From assembly GCF_019880555.1 (NCBI RefSeq), contig NZ_JAINVU010000005.1:248001-312000 (forward strand): 64,000 nt of DNA, read 5' to 3'. Source of the DNA: Hephaestia mangrovi. GTDB taxonomy: Bacteria > Pseudomonadota > Alphaproteobacteria > Sphingomonadales > Sphingomonadaceae. Shown one piece after another: positions 27,831 to 35,269 of this stretch. The notes beneath the pieces were generated by a model. That model was not told the origin of the DNA. It ran no database searches and saw nothing but the letters and a program-made list of their open reading frames with translations. Numbering within the stretch: position 1 is the first letter of the stretch; each line of letters begins with the position of its first letter. A program made the position numbers and the translations under genes.

Positions 27831-28639
27831 GAATCGGCCTTGTTTTGCTGGGCGAGCGCGATGATCGCCGCGGCGGTTTCCTCGATCGAGCGGCGCGTGA
27901 CGTCGATCACCGGCCAGCCGTTGTCGGCGAACATCCGCCGCGCATAGGCGACCTCGCGCGCCACCGCCTGCGGATCGACATAATCGGTCTCCGCCGCCTG
28001 GTTGAGCGACAGCAGGCGATTGCGGCGCACCTGGATCAGTCGGTCGGCGCTGGTCGTCAGCCCGACCACCATCGGGCGCTCGAGCCCGAACAGCACCGGC
28101 GGCGGCGGCGATTCGACGACGATCGGGATATTGGCGGTCTTGAACCCGCGATTGGCGAGATAGATCGAGGTCGGCGTCTTCGACGTGCGCGATACGCCGG
28201 CGAGCACGATATCGGCCTCTTCCCAATCCTCCCAGCCGATGCCGTCGTCATGCGCGATGGTGAACTGGATCGCATCGACCCGCGCGAAATAGGCGGCGTC
28301 GAGCATGTGCTGGCGCCCCGGACGCGCCTTCGCTTCCTGCCCGAGCAGCGCGGAGAGCGCGTCGTTGACTGGATCGAGCGGCGCCACGGCAGGCAAGCCC
28401 AGCGCGCGGCAGCGTTGCTCGAGCATCGCCCGCGTCGCGCTGTTGACCAAAGTGAACACCACCAGCCCGGGATTCTGCGCGATCTCCTCGAGGATGCGTT
28501 CGAGATGCGCCTCGGTGCGGACCATCGGCCAGAAATGGCGGATCGTCTCGACATCGTCATATTGCGCCAGCGCCGCCTTGGCGATGTTCTCCAGCGTCTC
28601 ACCGGTCGAATCCGACAGCAGATGAAGGTGCAGGCGCAT
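27827..28639 (-). CDS. ppsR: Pyruvate, water/phosphate dikinase regulatory protein (DUF299)
   Basis: A 270-residue bifunctional kinase/phosphorylase of the DUF299 family, which inactivates and reactivates PEP synthase or pyruvate phosphate dikinase. LHLLSDSTGETLENIAKAALAQ opens the protein, the P-loop-like GVSRTSKTPTSIYLANRG sits near 150, and YARRMFADNGWPVIDVTRRSIEETAA ends it. The start at 28639 (MRLHLHLLSD) is where homology begins. Its start region forms the left border of the probable oriC. Confidence 0.92.
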   Translation of the reverse strand: MRLHLHLLSDSTGETLENIAKAALAQYDDVETIRHFWPMVRTEAHLERILEEIAQNPGLVVFTLVNSATRAMLEQRCRALGLPAVAPLDPVNDALSALLGQEAKARPGRQHMLDAAYFARVDAIQFTIAHDDGIGWEDWEEADIVLAGVSRTSKTPTSIYLANRGFKTANIPIVVESPPPPVLFGLERPMVVGLTTSADRLIQVRRNRLLSLNQAAETDYVDPQAVAREVAYARRMFADNGWPVIDVTRRSIEETAAAIIALAQQNKADS

Positions 28640-28653
28640 CAGCTGGACGAAAG

Positions 28654-28662
28654 TGTGGAAAA
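28654..28662 (+). promoter_or_regulatory. DnaA box, one mismatch
   Basis: TGTGGAAAA differs from the consensus TGTGGATAA at one position. It lies 14 bases past the ppsR start, at the left edge of the candidate origin. Confidence 0.5.
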
Positions 28663-28775
28663 CATGGGCGCAAGCGGTAGCGCAACCGGCCGCAGCCGCC
28701 AAGCGAGCGCGCCGCGGTGGATCATCGCATGACAATCCACAATCCCGTTCACAGGCGCCGGTTCCATCGACAGGC

Positions 28776-28784
28776 TGTGGATAA
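28776..28784 (+). promoter_or_regulatory. DnaA box, perfect consensus
   Basis: TGTGGATAA (TTATCCACA on the other strand), the high-affinity DnaA site, in the middle of the ppsR-hemE gap and 11 bases before a cluster of three GANTC sites. Confidence 0.8.
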
Positions 28785-28927
28785 CGGGGACGACGGAATC
28801 GAATCGATCGGATTCCGCGAGCGCCCGGCGGTCAAGCTGTTGGCATTTTATGGATCGCCGCCTAAGCCCCGTTACCCACGTGCCTACAGCTTCAACATCC
28901 TCTTTGAATCTTCTTATTAGATAGAAG

Positions 28928-29977
28928 ATGGGAGCCGATACCCTGACCGATCTGCGTTCCGCCAAGCCGTTGCTCGATACGCTGAACGGCGCGAAGCTGC
29001 CGGTGCCGCCGATCTGGCTAATGCGCCAGGCCGGACGCTATCTCCCCGAATATCGCGCGCTTCGGGAGACCAAGGGCGGCTTCCTTGAGCTCGCTACCGA
29101 TCCGCAAGCAGCAGCCGAGATCACGCTGCAGCCGATCCGCCGCTTCGCCATGGACGGCGCGATCCTGTTCTCCGATATCCTGATGGTGCCCTGGGCGCTC
29201 GGCCAGGATCTGCGTTTCGAAACGGGCGAGGGGCCTCGCCTATCGCCGGCGCTGGTCGATCACGCGTTGGATGCGCTCGAAGCAGCGCCAGCGCGGCTCG
29301 ATGCGGTTTACGAAACCGTTCGCCGCGTGAAGCCGCAGCTCCCGCGCGAGACGACCTTCCTCGGCTTCGCGGGCAGCCCGTGGACGGTGGCAACCTATAT
29401 GGTCGCGGGGCAGGGCAGTCGCGACCAGGGCGAGACGCGCCGCCTGGCCTATCGCGATCCCGCGGCGTTCGGCGCGATCATCGAGGCGATCGCCGCCACC
29501 ACGGTCGCGTATCTGTCGCGCCAGATCGAGGCCGGGGTCGAGGCGGTGCAATTGTTCGATAGCTGGGCGGGCAGCCTGTCGCCTGGGCAATTCGATCGCT
29601 GGGTGATCGCCCCCACCGCGCGCATCGTCGCCGATCTCAAGGCGCGCCATCCCCACGTCCCAGTGATCGGTTTTCCGAAAGGTGCCGGCGGCAAGCTTTC
29701 CGCTTATGCGCGCCAGACCGGCATCGACGCGATCGGGCTCGACGAGACGGTCGATCCCGCCTGGGCGCACGCCGTATTGCCCGCCGGCCTGCCGGTGCAA
29801 GGCAATCTCGATCCGCTGGCGCTGATCGCCGGCGGCGATGCGCTTGACCGCGCGGTGGATCGCATCCTCGACGCCTTCGTGGAGCGTCCGCATATCTTCA
29901 ATCTCGGCCATGGCATCCTGCCCGATACGCCGATCGCGCATGTCGAGCGGTTGCTCGCACGCGTCAGGGGAGAATGA
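28928..29977 (+). CDS. hemE: Uroporphyrinogen decarboxylase
   Basis: A 349-residue TIM-barrel enzyme that converts uroporphyrinogen III to coproporphyrinogen III in heme synthesis. PPIWLMRQAGRYLPEYR is the N-terminal signature, DGAILFSDILMVPWALG carries the catalytic Asp, GFAGSPWTVATYMV the second signature, and NLGHGILPDTPIAHVERLL the C-terminal His motif. It borders oriC on the right, as in Caulobacter. Its stop overlaps or abuts hemJ. Confidence 0.96.
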   Translation: MGADTLTDLRSAKPLLDTLNGAKLPVPPIWLMRQAGRYLPEYRALRETKGGFLELATDPQAAAEITLQPIRRFAMDGAILFSDILMVPWALGQDLRFETGEGPRLSPALVDHALDALEAAPARLDAVYETVRRVKPQLPRETTFLGFAGSPWTVATYMVAGQGSRDQGETRRLAYRDPAAFGAIIEAIAATTVAYLSRQIEAGVEAVQLFDSWAGSLSPGQFDRWVIAPTARIVADLKARHPHVPVIGFPKGAGGKLSAYARQTGIDAIGLDETVDPAWAHAVLPAGLPVQGNLDPLALIAGGDALDRAVDRILDAFVERPHIFNLGHGILPDTPIAHVERLLARVRGE

Positions 29978-29979
29978 CG

Positions 29980-30432
29980 ATGGGTTTCCTCGGTAGCGCC
30001 TATCCCTGGGTCAAGGCGGCGCATGTCGTGTTCGTGATTTTCTGGATGGCGGGCATGTTCATGCTGCCGCGTTATCTCGTCTATCATCAGGAGGCCGGTG
30101 TCGGCACGCCAGAGGCCGATCGCTGGATCGATCGCGAGCGCATGCTGCGCAAGATGATCCTCACCCCGTCGATGATCCTCGTCTGGCTGCTCGGCATCCT
30201 GCTGGCGGTCAATATCGGCCTGTTCGAGGGCCAGCCGGGCCTCGGCTGGCTCCACGCCAAGATCGCCATCGTCGTGCTGCTGTCGGGCTATCACGGCTGG
30301 GCGGTGGGCTATTCGAAGAAGCTCGCGCGCGGCGACGCACGCCTCACCGGCAAGCAGCTTCGCATGTTTAACGAAGTGCCCGCGTTGGCCGTGATCCTGA
30401 TCGTGATCCTGGTCATCGTCCGGCCGTTCTGA
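29980..30432 (+). CDS. hemJ: Protoporphyrinogen oxidase HemJ-like membrane protein
   Basis: A 150-residue protein with four hydrophobic segments. AHVVFVIFWMAGMFMLPRYLVYHQEA has the conserved His (heme ligand) and Arg, RMLRKMILTPSMILVWLLGILL follows, then HAKIAIVVLLSGYHGW and MFNEVPALAVILIVILVIVRPF. HemJ oxidises protoporphyrinogen IX to protoporphyrin IX, so hemE-hemJ forms a heme operon. ATG 29980 is preferred over 29974 because AGGGGAG lies seven bases ahead of it. Confidence 0.9.
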   Translation: MGFLGSAYPWVKAAHVVFVIFWMAGMFMLPRYLVYHQEAGVGTPEADRWIDRERMLRKMILTPSMILVWLLGILLAVNIGLFEGQPGLGWLHAKIAIVVLLSGYHGWAVGYSKKLARGDARLTGKQLRMFNEVPALAVILIVILVIVRPF

Positions 30433-30437
30433 TCGGC

Positions 30438-30466
30438 TTGACTTAGCCCCGGCCGACTCCTAATTC
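30438..30466 (+). promoter_or_regulatory. rho: Sigma-70-like promoter for rho
   Basis: TTGACT (30438-30443), 17-base spacer, TAATTC (30461-30466). It starts six bases after the hemJ stop and leaves an untranslated leader of about 115 bases before the rho ATG. Rho genes often have long leaders that serve autoregulation by attenuation. Confidence 0.55.
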
Positions 30467-30587
30467 TTGTCGGTAACGCATGGCGTGCCGTTCGGCACCT
30501 CTGCGTTTCCCTCCCTCCAGCTTCGCCAGCGTATTCCTCGCCGAGCCGACGCTTCCCAGTACAGCCCAAACGCCCCGCGGAAAACCA

Positions 30588-31844
30588 ATGCATCTCAAGG
30601 ATTTAAAGAAGAAAACCCCGGCCGAGCTGGTCGAAATGGCCGAGGCGCTCGGCGTCGAGGGCGCGTCGACGCTGCGCAAGCAGGATCTGTTGTTCGGCAT
30701 CCTCAAGGAGCAGGCCGAGCAGGGCGACCAGATCATGGGGCTGGGCACGATCGAGGTGCTGCAGGATGGCTTCGGCTTCCTGCGCAGCCCCGAGGCGAAT
30801 TATCTCGCCGGCCCCGACGACATCTATGTCTCGCCCAATCAGGTCCGTAAGTTCGGCCTGCGTACCGGCGATACCGTCGAAGGCGAGATCCGCGCGCCCA
30901 AGGATGGCGAGCGCTATTTCGCGCTGACCAAGCTCACCAGCATCAATTTCGACGATCCCGAGGTTGTCCGTCACCGCGTCAATTTCGACAATCTGACGCC
31001 GCTCTATCCGGAGCAGAAGCTGACGCTCGACCCGCAGGACCCGACCGTCAAGGACAAGTCGGCGCGGGTCATCGACATCGTCAGCCCGCAGGGCAAGGGC
31101 CAGCGCACGCTGATCGTCGCGCCGCCGCGCGTCGGCAAGACGGTGATGCTGCAGAACATCGCCAAGGCGATCACCGACAATCACCCCGAAGTCTTCCTGA
31201 TCGTGCTCTTGATCGACGAGCGGCCCGAGGAAGTCACCGACATGCAGCGCAGCGTGAAGGGCGAGGTCGTCTCCTCGACCTTCGACGAGCCGGCGAACCG
31301 CCACGTCCAGGTCGCCGAGATGGTGATCGAAAAGGCCAAGCGCCTGGTCGAGCATAAGAAGGACGTGGTGATCCTGCTCGATTCGATCACCCGCCTCGGC
31401 CGCGCCTACAACACCGTCGTCCCGTCGTCGGGCAAGGTGCTGACCGGCGGTGTCGACGCCAACGCACTGCAGCGCCCGAAGCGCTTCTTCGGTGCGGCGC
31501 GCAACATCGAGGAAGGCGGCTCGCTCTCGATCATCGCCACTGCCCTCATCGATACCGGCAGCCGCATGGACGAAGTGATCTTCGAAGAGTTCAAGGGCAC
31601 CGGTAACTCGGAAATCGTGCTCGACCGCAAGGTCGCCGACAAACGCATCTTCCCGGCGCTCGACGTCGGCAAGTCGGGTACCCGCAAGGAAGAGCTGCTG
31701 GTCGACAAGGCCAAGCTCTCCAAGATGTGGGTGCTGCGTCGTATCCTGATGCAGATGGGCACGATCGACGCGATGGAATTCCTCCTCGACAAGATGAAGG
31801 ATTCCAAGACCAACGAAGATTTCTTCGACAGTATGAACCAGTGA
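30588..31844 (+). CDS. rho: Transcription termination factor Rho
   Basis: A 418-residue hexameric RNA helicase. The N-terminal Rho helix domain starts [22 protein letters not shown]. The cold-shock-like RNA-binding domain has [37 protein letters not shown], and the ATPase has Walker [12 protein letters not shown] and Walker [17 protein letters not shown]. The Q-loop and R-loop ([22 protein letters not shown]) and a conserved C-terminus follow. The start is the first codon with homology; an upstream in-frame ATG at 30480 would add 36 non-homologous residues. Confidence 0.97.
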   Translation: MHLKDLKKKTPAELVEMAEALGVEGASTLRKQDLLFGILKEQAEQGDQIMGLGTIEVLQDGFGFLRSPEANYLAGPDDIYVSPNQVRKFGLRTGDTVEGEIRAPKDGERYFALTKLTSINFDDPEVVRHRVNFDNLTPLYPEQKLTLDPQDPTVKDKSARVIDIVSPQGKGQRTLIVAPPRVGKTVMLQNIAKAITDNHPEVFLIVLLIDERPEEVTDMQRSVKGEVVSSTFDEPANRHVQVAEMVIEKAKRLVEHKKDVVILLDSITRLGRAYNTVVPSSGKVLTGGVDANALQRPKRFFGAARNIEEGGSLSIIATALIDTGSRMDEVIFEEFKGTGNSEIVLDRKVADKRIFPALDVGKSGTRKEELLVDKAKLSKMWVLRRILMQMGTIDAMEFLLDKMKDSKTNEDFFDSMNQ

Positions 31845-31848
31845 GCGG

Positions 31849-31875
31849 CCTGATTTAGCGGCTCGCTAAATCAGG
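31849..31875 (+). terminator. Perfect hairpin directly after the rho stop
   Basis: CCTGATTTAGCG pairs with CGCTAAATCAGG over 12 bases around a 3-base loop, five bases after the rho stop. No T-run follows, so it is more likely an mRNA 3'-end stabiliser or a Rho-dependent end than an intrinsic terminator. Confidence 0.5.
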
Positions 31876-31916
31876 ACTCGCGAACGCACGGCCGGCGGGC
31901 CGTCAGGCCCGGCCGA

Positions 31917-31939
31917 CGGCGCGGATTCACTCCGCGCCG
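31917..31939. other. Perfect 9-base hairpin
   Basis: CGGCGCGGA and TCCGCGCCG flank a TTCAC loop. Second element of the hairpin stack behind rho. Confidence 0.5.
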
Positions 31940-31950
31940 GCGCTCCCGCA

Positions 31951-31971
31951 AAGCAACGCTTTTCGTTGCTT
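31951..31971. other. Perfect 8-base hairpin
   Basis: AAGCAACG and CGTTGCTT flank a CTTTT loop. Third element of the hairpin stack behind rho. Confidence 0.5.
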
Positions 31972-31988
31972 GAATACTGAATGCCCCC

Positions 31989-32022
31989 AGCCGTCACCCT
32001 GAACTCGTTTCAGGGTCCATGG
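31989..32022. repeat. Dispersed hairpin repeat copy
   Basis: ACCCTGAA (31996-32003), CTCGT loop, TTCAGGGT (32009-32016), then CCATGGA. Same layout as the copy at 56423, with compensatory changes in the stem. Preceded by GCCGTC as in the other copies. Confidence 0.7.
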
Positions 32023-32159
32023 ACCGACGGCGGCGGGGGACGCGCGAGCAATGGTTGCTAATGGTTGCTGGACCAAGTTCGGGCTGACGTGATGCTCATG
32101 CGGCGAATTTCGGTTCCCGAAGCCTAGGCCGCCATCACCGCCCCTGCTAGGCCTGCATT

Positions 32160-32813
32160 ATGCCCGATTTCAGCATCGCCGACGTCTTTACCACCGCGGG
32201 TCTAGCGACGCTCGCGCAGGTCATCATGATCGATCTGATGCTGGCCGGTGACAATGTCGTGGTGCTCGGCACGCTTGCTGCGGGTCTGCCGCCACGCGAT
32301 CGCAAGCGGGTGCTCGCGATCGGTGTCGGCATAGCGCTCATCTGTTTGGTCGCCTTCGCTTTCATGGCGACGCAACTGCTCCATGTCGTCGGGTTGTTGT
32401 TTGCCGGCGGCTTGCTGCTGTTGTGGGTCGGCTGGAAGCTGTTCCGCGAACTTCATCCCGCCGGGCCCGCCGCGCCGGTCGATGATCCCGATACGCCCGA
32501 GATCGAGGGCGGCAAGCCGACCAAGAGCTTCGCGCGCGCCGCCGTCCAGGTCGCGCTGGCCGATCTGTCGATGAGCCTCGACAATGTCCTCGCGGTGGCC
32601 GGCGCCGCGCGCAATCATCCCACCGTCTTGTTCTTCGGCCTGGCGCTATCGGTGACGCTGATGGCGGTTGCCGCCAATCTGATCGCGCGCGTGATCGAGC
32701 GCCACCGCTGGATCGCCTTCATCGGCCTCGCGGTCATCCTCTATGTTGCGGGATCGATGATCTATCACGGCGTGGTCGATCCCGAGGTGGGAGTGAAGAC
32801 GCTGATCAGCTGA
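32160..32813 (+). CDS. TerC/YjbE-family integral membrane protein
   Basis: A 217-residue polytopic protein with six or seven hydrophobic segments. The paired acidic motifs of the TerC family are present: MIDLMLAGDNVVVLG in the first half and ADLSMSLDNVLAVAGAA in the second. Between them is a hydrophilic loop (about 98-125). TerC/YjbE/Alx proteins export manganese or other metal ions, often under riboswitch control; no yybP-ykoY-like element is obvious here. There is no Shine-Dalgarno before the ATG. It converges with and overlaps the dienelactone hydrolase gene by eight bases. Confidence 0.88.
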   Translation: MPDFSIADVFTTAGLATLAQVIMIDLMLAGDNVVVLGTLAAGLPPRDRKRVLAIGVGIALICLVAFAFMATQLLHVVGLLFAGGLLLLWVGWKLFRELHPAGPAAPVDDPDTPEIEGGKPTKSFARAAVQVALADLSMSLDNVLAVAGAARNHPTVLFFGLALSVTLMAVAANLIARVIERHRWIAFIGLAVILYVAGSMIYHGVVDPEVGVKTLIS

Positions 32814-33507
32814 GGTGCTCGGCAAAGAACGCCGCGGTTCGCTGGTCGGCGAGATCGGCCGATTTCGCTGACCGCCGCTTGCCGAATTCTGTCGCGAATC
32901 CATGGTCTTCGCCCGGATAATCGTAGATCGTGACCTTGGGGTGGTCATCGAGCCCGGCGTGCATCCGCGCTTGCGCGTCCTTGTCGACGAAATGGTCCTC
33001 CTGCGGCACGTGGAGGAGCACCGGCTTGGCGATGGCGTGTTTCTCGCCCAGCAGATTATCGATGCCGACGCCGTAATAGCCGACGCTGGCGTCGCTATCG
33101 GTGCGCGTCGCGGTCATGAAGGCGAGGCGGCCGCCCAGGCAATAGCCGACCACGCCGACCTTGCCGCCGGCACCCAGCATCGCCCGCGCCGCGCGGATCG
33201 TCGCCTCGATGTCACGCACGCCCGCGTCCTGGTTGAACTTGCCCATCAGCGCGAGCGCGCGCTGGAATTCGGGCTCGATATCGGGATCGAGTTCGATCCC
33301 CGGCTCGAGCCGCCAGAACAGATCGGGGGCGAGCGCGAGATAGCCATCCTCGGCCAACCGGTCGCACTTCCGCCTGATCCCGGCATTGATCCCGAAAATC
33401 TCCTGGATGACGATGATCGCGCCTTTCGGCTTTGCCGCCGGCTCGGCAACGTAGCATCCGAAATCGCCCTGGCCGTCGAGCGCTGTGATGCGGATCATGT
33501 CGGTCAT
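32806..33507 (-). CDS. Dienelactone hydrolase family protein
   Basis: A 233-residue alpha/beta hydrolase. The nucleophile elbow is VGYCLGG, so the nucleophile is Cys as in dienelactone hydrolase. IVIQEIFGINAGIRRKCDRLAEDGYLALAPDLFWR is the N-terminal signature with the catalytic-triad-linked Glu. The Asp is in PQEDHFVD and the His in GEDHGFA. Substrates may be lactones or esters. No aromatic-degradation neighbours are present. Confidence 0.9.
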   Translation of the reverse strand: MTDMIRITALDGQGDFGCYVAEPAAKPKGAIIVIQEIFGINAGIRRKCDRLAEDGYLALAPDLFWRLEPGIELDPDIEPEFQRALALMGKFNQDAGVRDIEATIRAARAMLGAGGKVGVVGYCLGGRLAFMTATRTDSDASVGYYGVGIDNLLGEKHAIAKPVLLHVPQEDHFVDKDAQARMHAGLDDHPKVTIYDYPGEDHGFATEFGKRRSAKSADLADQRTAAFFAEHLS

Positions 33508-33569
33508 TATGTTTCATCCTCACGTAATATTTGTTCTAACTGCGTGGGTTGGTGCAGTCGGGGGAACGG

Positions 33570-33585
33570 CGTTTCACGTGAAACG
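33570..33585. promoter_or_regulatory. parS site 1
   Basis: CGTTTCACGTGAAACG, a perfect 16-base palindrome matching the chromosomal parS consensus bound by ParB. It is intergenic, between the dienelactone hydrolase and DUF6489 genes, ~4.9 kb from the parA start and ~4.7 kb right of the origin. Confidence 0.9.
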
Positions 33586-33683
33586 ATCGAGCCGGCATTA
33601 TGTTCGCCGTTGCCGCGAGGGGCGCGGCGAGGGCATAGGCGATGCTATCATCTTGCGCAATCGGCGCTCAAGCGGAGACGATG

Positions 33684-33911
33684 ATGAAGATCAATGTCGA
33701 GATCGATTGCACGCCGGAGGAGGCGCGCCGGGTGATGGGCCTGCCGGACCTCACGCCGCTCCACGACAAATATCTCAGCGCGATGAGCGAGATGATGGAT
33801 CCCAAGGCGCATCCCGAAATGATCGACACGATGATGAAGAACTGGGGGCCGATGGGCGACAGCGCCATGGCGTTCTGGCGCCGCTTGTTCGAAGGCGCCA
33901 AGCAAGGCTGA
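33684..33911 (+). CDS. DUF6489-type small protein
   Basis: A 75-residue acidic/methionine-rich protein beginning MKINVEIDCTPEEARRVMGLPDL and ending in amphipathic helix AMAFWRRLFEGAKQ. This matches the small DUF6489 proteins of sphingomonads; the pattern of a short strand, then a helix with TPEEAR, is shared. Function is unknown. GGAG six bases before ATG 33684 (33681 is an alternative). It precedes mnmE by eight bases and is probably co-transcribed with it. Confidence 0.75.
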   Translation: MKINVEIDCTPEEARRVMGLPDLTPLHDKYLSAMSEMMDPKAHPEMIDTMMKNWGPMGDSAMAFWRRLFEGAKQG

Positions 33912-33919
33912 GCTCCGGC

Positions 33920-35212
33920 ATGGTCGACACGATCTTCGCGGTGTCGAGCGGGGCGCCCCCGGCGGCGATCGCGGTGCTCCGGGTGAGCGGGGCGGGCGCG
34001 CTCGCGGTTGGCGAGGCGTTGGCGGGGCGGCTTCCCGAGCCGCGCCGCGCGGGGTTGCGGCGGCTGCGCGATCCGGCGAGCGGCGCCACGCTCGACCACG
34101 CTCTGGTCCTGGTCTTTCCCGCGCCGGCGACGGCGACGGGCGAGGATCTCGTCGAGTTTCACCTCCACGGCGGCCGCGCCGTGGTTGCCGCGGTCGAGGC
34201 GGTGCTCGCGGCGCGGCCCGGTCTGCGGCGCGCGGCGCCGGGCGAGTTCACCCGGCGGGCGCTCGAGGCCGGGCGGATCGATCTCGCCGAAGCGGAGGGG
34301 CTGGGCGATCTGTTGATGGCCGAGACCGAAGGGCAACGCCGCGCCGCGCTTGCTTCGGCGGAAGGCGCGGTGAGCCGCCGGATCGCGGCCTGGAACGATC
34401 GGCTGCTCGCGCTTGCCGCCAAGGTGGAGGCGCTGCTCGATTTTTCCGACGAGGATGACGTGGGCGAGGACGATGGCGCCGTCGCGACTCTGTCCTCGGC
34501 AGCCGGGCACCTCGCCGAAGAGATCGGAGCCGTGCTCGACAATCCGCCCGTCGAGCGGTTGCGTGACGGCATTCGCGTCGTCCTTGCCGGCGCGCCGAAT
34601 GCGGGCAAGTCGACCTTGCTCAACGCGCTGGCCGAACGCGACGCCGCGATCGTCTCGCCGATCGCCGGGACGACGCGGGACCGGATCGAGGCCGGCGTGG
34701 TCCGCGGCGGAGTCGCCTATGTCCTGACCGACACCGCCGGCCTTGCCGCGCAAACCGACGATCCGATCGAGCGCATCGGGATCGATCGCGCGCGCGAAGC
34801 GATGGGGTCGGCGGACATCGTGCTGCTGCTCGACGACACGCCGATTCCGTCCGGCCCGGCGGTCATCGCGCTTCATCCGCGCGCCGACGAGCCGGATCGC
34901 GCGGTCGCGCCGCAAGGACGGTTGCCGGTCTCCGCGCGGACGGGGCAGGGGATCGCCGCGCTTTGGCAAGCGATCGCGGATGCCGCCGCCACATTGTTGC
35001 CGCGCCTCGACCAGCTCGTGCTCAACCAGCGTCAGCGCGAGCATGTCGCCGCCGCGCAGCGTGCCATCGCCGCTGCTGCTATCGAGCAGGATCTGCTGCT
35101 GATCGCCGAACACTATCGCGCCGCTCGCGCCGCGCTCGATCGCGTCACCGGCGCCAGCGATACCGAGGCGATGCTCGATACGCTGTTCGGGCGGTTCTGC
35201 ATCGGCAAATAG
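33920..35212 (+). CDS. mnmE: tRNA uridine-5-carboxymethylaminomethyl(34) GTPase MnmE
   Basis: A 430-residue protein that modifies the wobble uridine of tRNAs with MnmG. The N-terminal folate-binding domain begins DTIFAVSSGAPPAAIAVLRVSG. The G domain is inserted in the helical domain, with G1 GAPNAGKSTL, G2 IAGTTRDRIE and G3 DTAGLA; the G4 NKxD is poorly conserved, replaced around ALHPRADEPDR. The C-terminal FCIGK carries the catalytic Cys. It is somewhat shorter than the E. coli enzyme (454 residues). Confidence 0.94.
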   Translation: MVDTIFAVSSGAPPAAIAVLRVSGAGALAVGEALAGRLPEPRRAGLRRLRDPASGATLDHALVLVFPAPATATGEDLVEFHLHGGRAVVAAVEAVLAARPGLRRAAPGEFTRRALEAGRIDLAEAEGLGDLLMAETEGQRRAALASAEGAVSRRIAAWNDRLLALAAKVEALLDFSDEDDVGEDDGAVATLSSAAGHLAEEIGAVLDNPPVERLRDGIRVVLAGAPNAGKSTLLNALAERDAAIVSPIAGTTRDRIEAGVVRGGVAYVLTDTAGLAAQTDDPIERIGIDRAREAMGSADIVLLLDDTPIPSGPAVIALHPRADEPDRAVAPQGRLPVSARTGQGIAALWQAIADAAATLLPRLDQLVLNQRQREHVAAAQRAIAAAAIEQDLLLIAEHYRAARAALDRVTGASDTEAMLDTLFGRFCIGK

Positions 35213-35215
35213 GCA

Positions 35216-35231
35216 CGTTTCACGTGGAACG
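35216..35231. promoter_or_regulatory. parS site 2
   Basis: CGTTTCACGTGGAACG, a parS palindrome with one mismatched pair, in the 57-base gap between mnmE and mnmG. Confidence 0.85.
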
Positions 35232-35269
35232 TTTTGACTTGGCGCGGCCCGCCGCCTAGCGGTCGCGGC

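Larger units (their letters stand above)
28640..28927. other. Probable chromosomal replication origin (oriC)
   Basis: A 288-base non-coding gap between divergent ppsR and hemE, with the same flanking genes as the Caulobacter origin. It contains a perfect DnaA box (28776-28784), a one-mismatch box (28654-28662), weaker candidates at 28733-28741 and 28872-28880, and four GANTC methylation sites (28796, 28801, 28811, 28906), against about one expected by chance. The end next to hemE (about 28888-28930) is AT-rich and could be the unwinding element. I see no TTAA-N7-TTAA CtrA box. Replication outward agrees with the orientation of the genes on both sides. Confidence 0.8.
31845..32159. other. Hairpin-rich intergenic region after rho
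   Basis: A 315-base stretch with no credible gene. It contains, in order, a perfect 12-base hairpin (31849-31875), GC-rich self-complementary sequence near 31890-31915, a perfect 9-base hairpin (31917-31939), a perfect 8-base hairpin (31951-31971) and a copy of the dispersed hairpin repeat (31989-32022). The remainder up to the TerC gene shows a direct repeat of ATGGTTGCTA but no recognisable promoter. Confidence 0.7.

Noticed and set aside
27831..28226. N-terminal extension of the maf frame into ppsR
   Set aside because: The sequence is Arg-rich shadow of ppsR; the Maf signature begins at 27830 with an ATGA overlap.
28872..28880. TTACCCACG as a full DnaA box
   Set aside because: Two mismatches to TTATCCACA; kept only as a weak candidate within the oriC entry.
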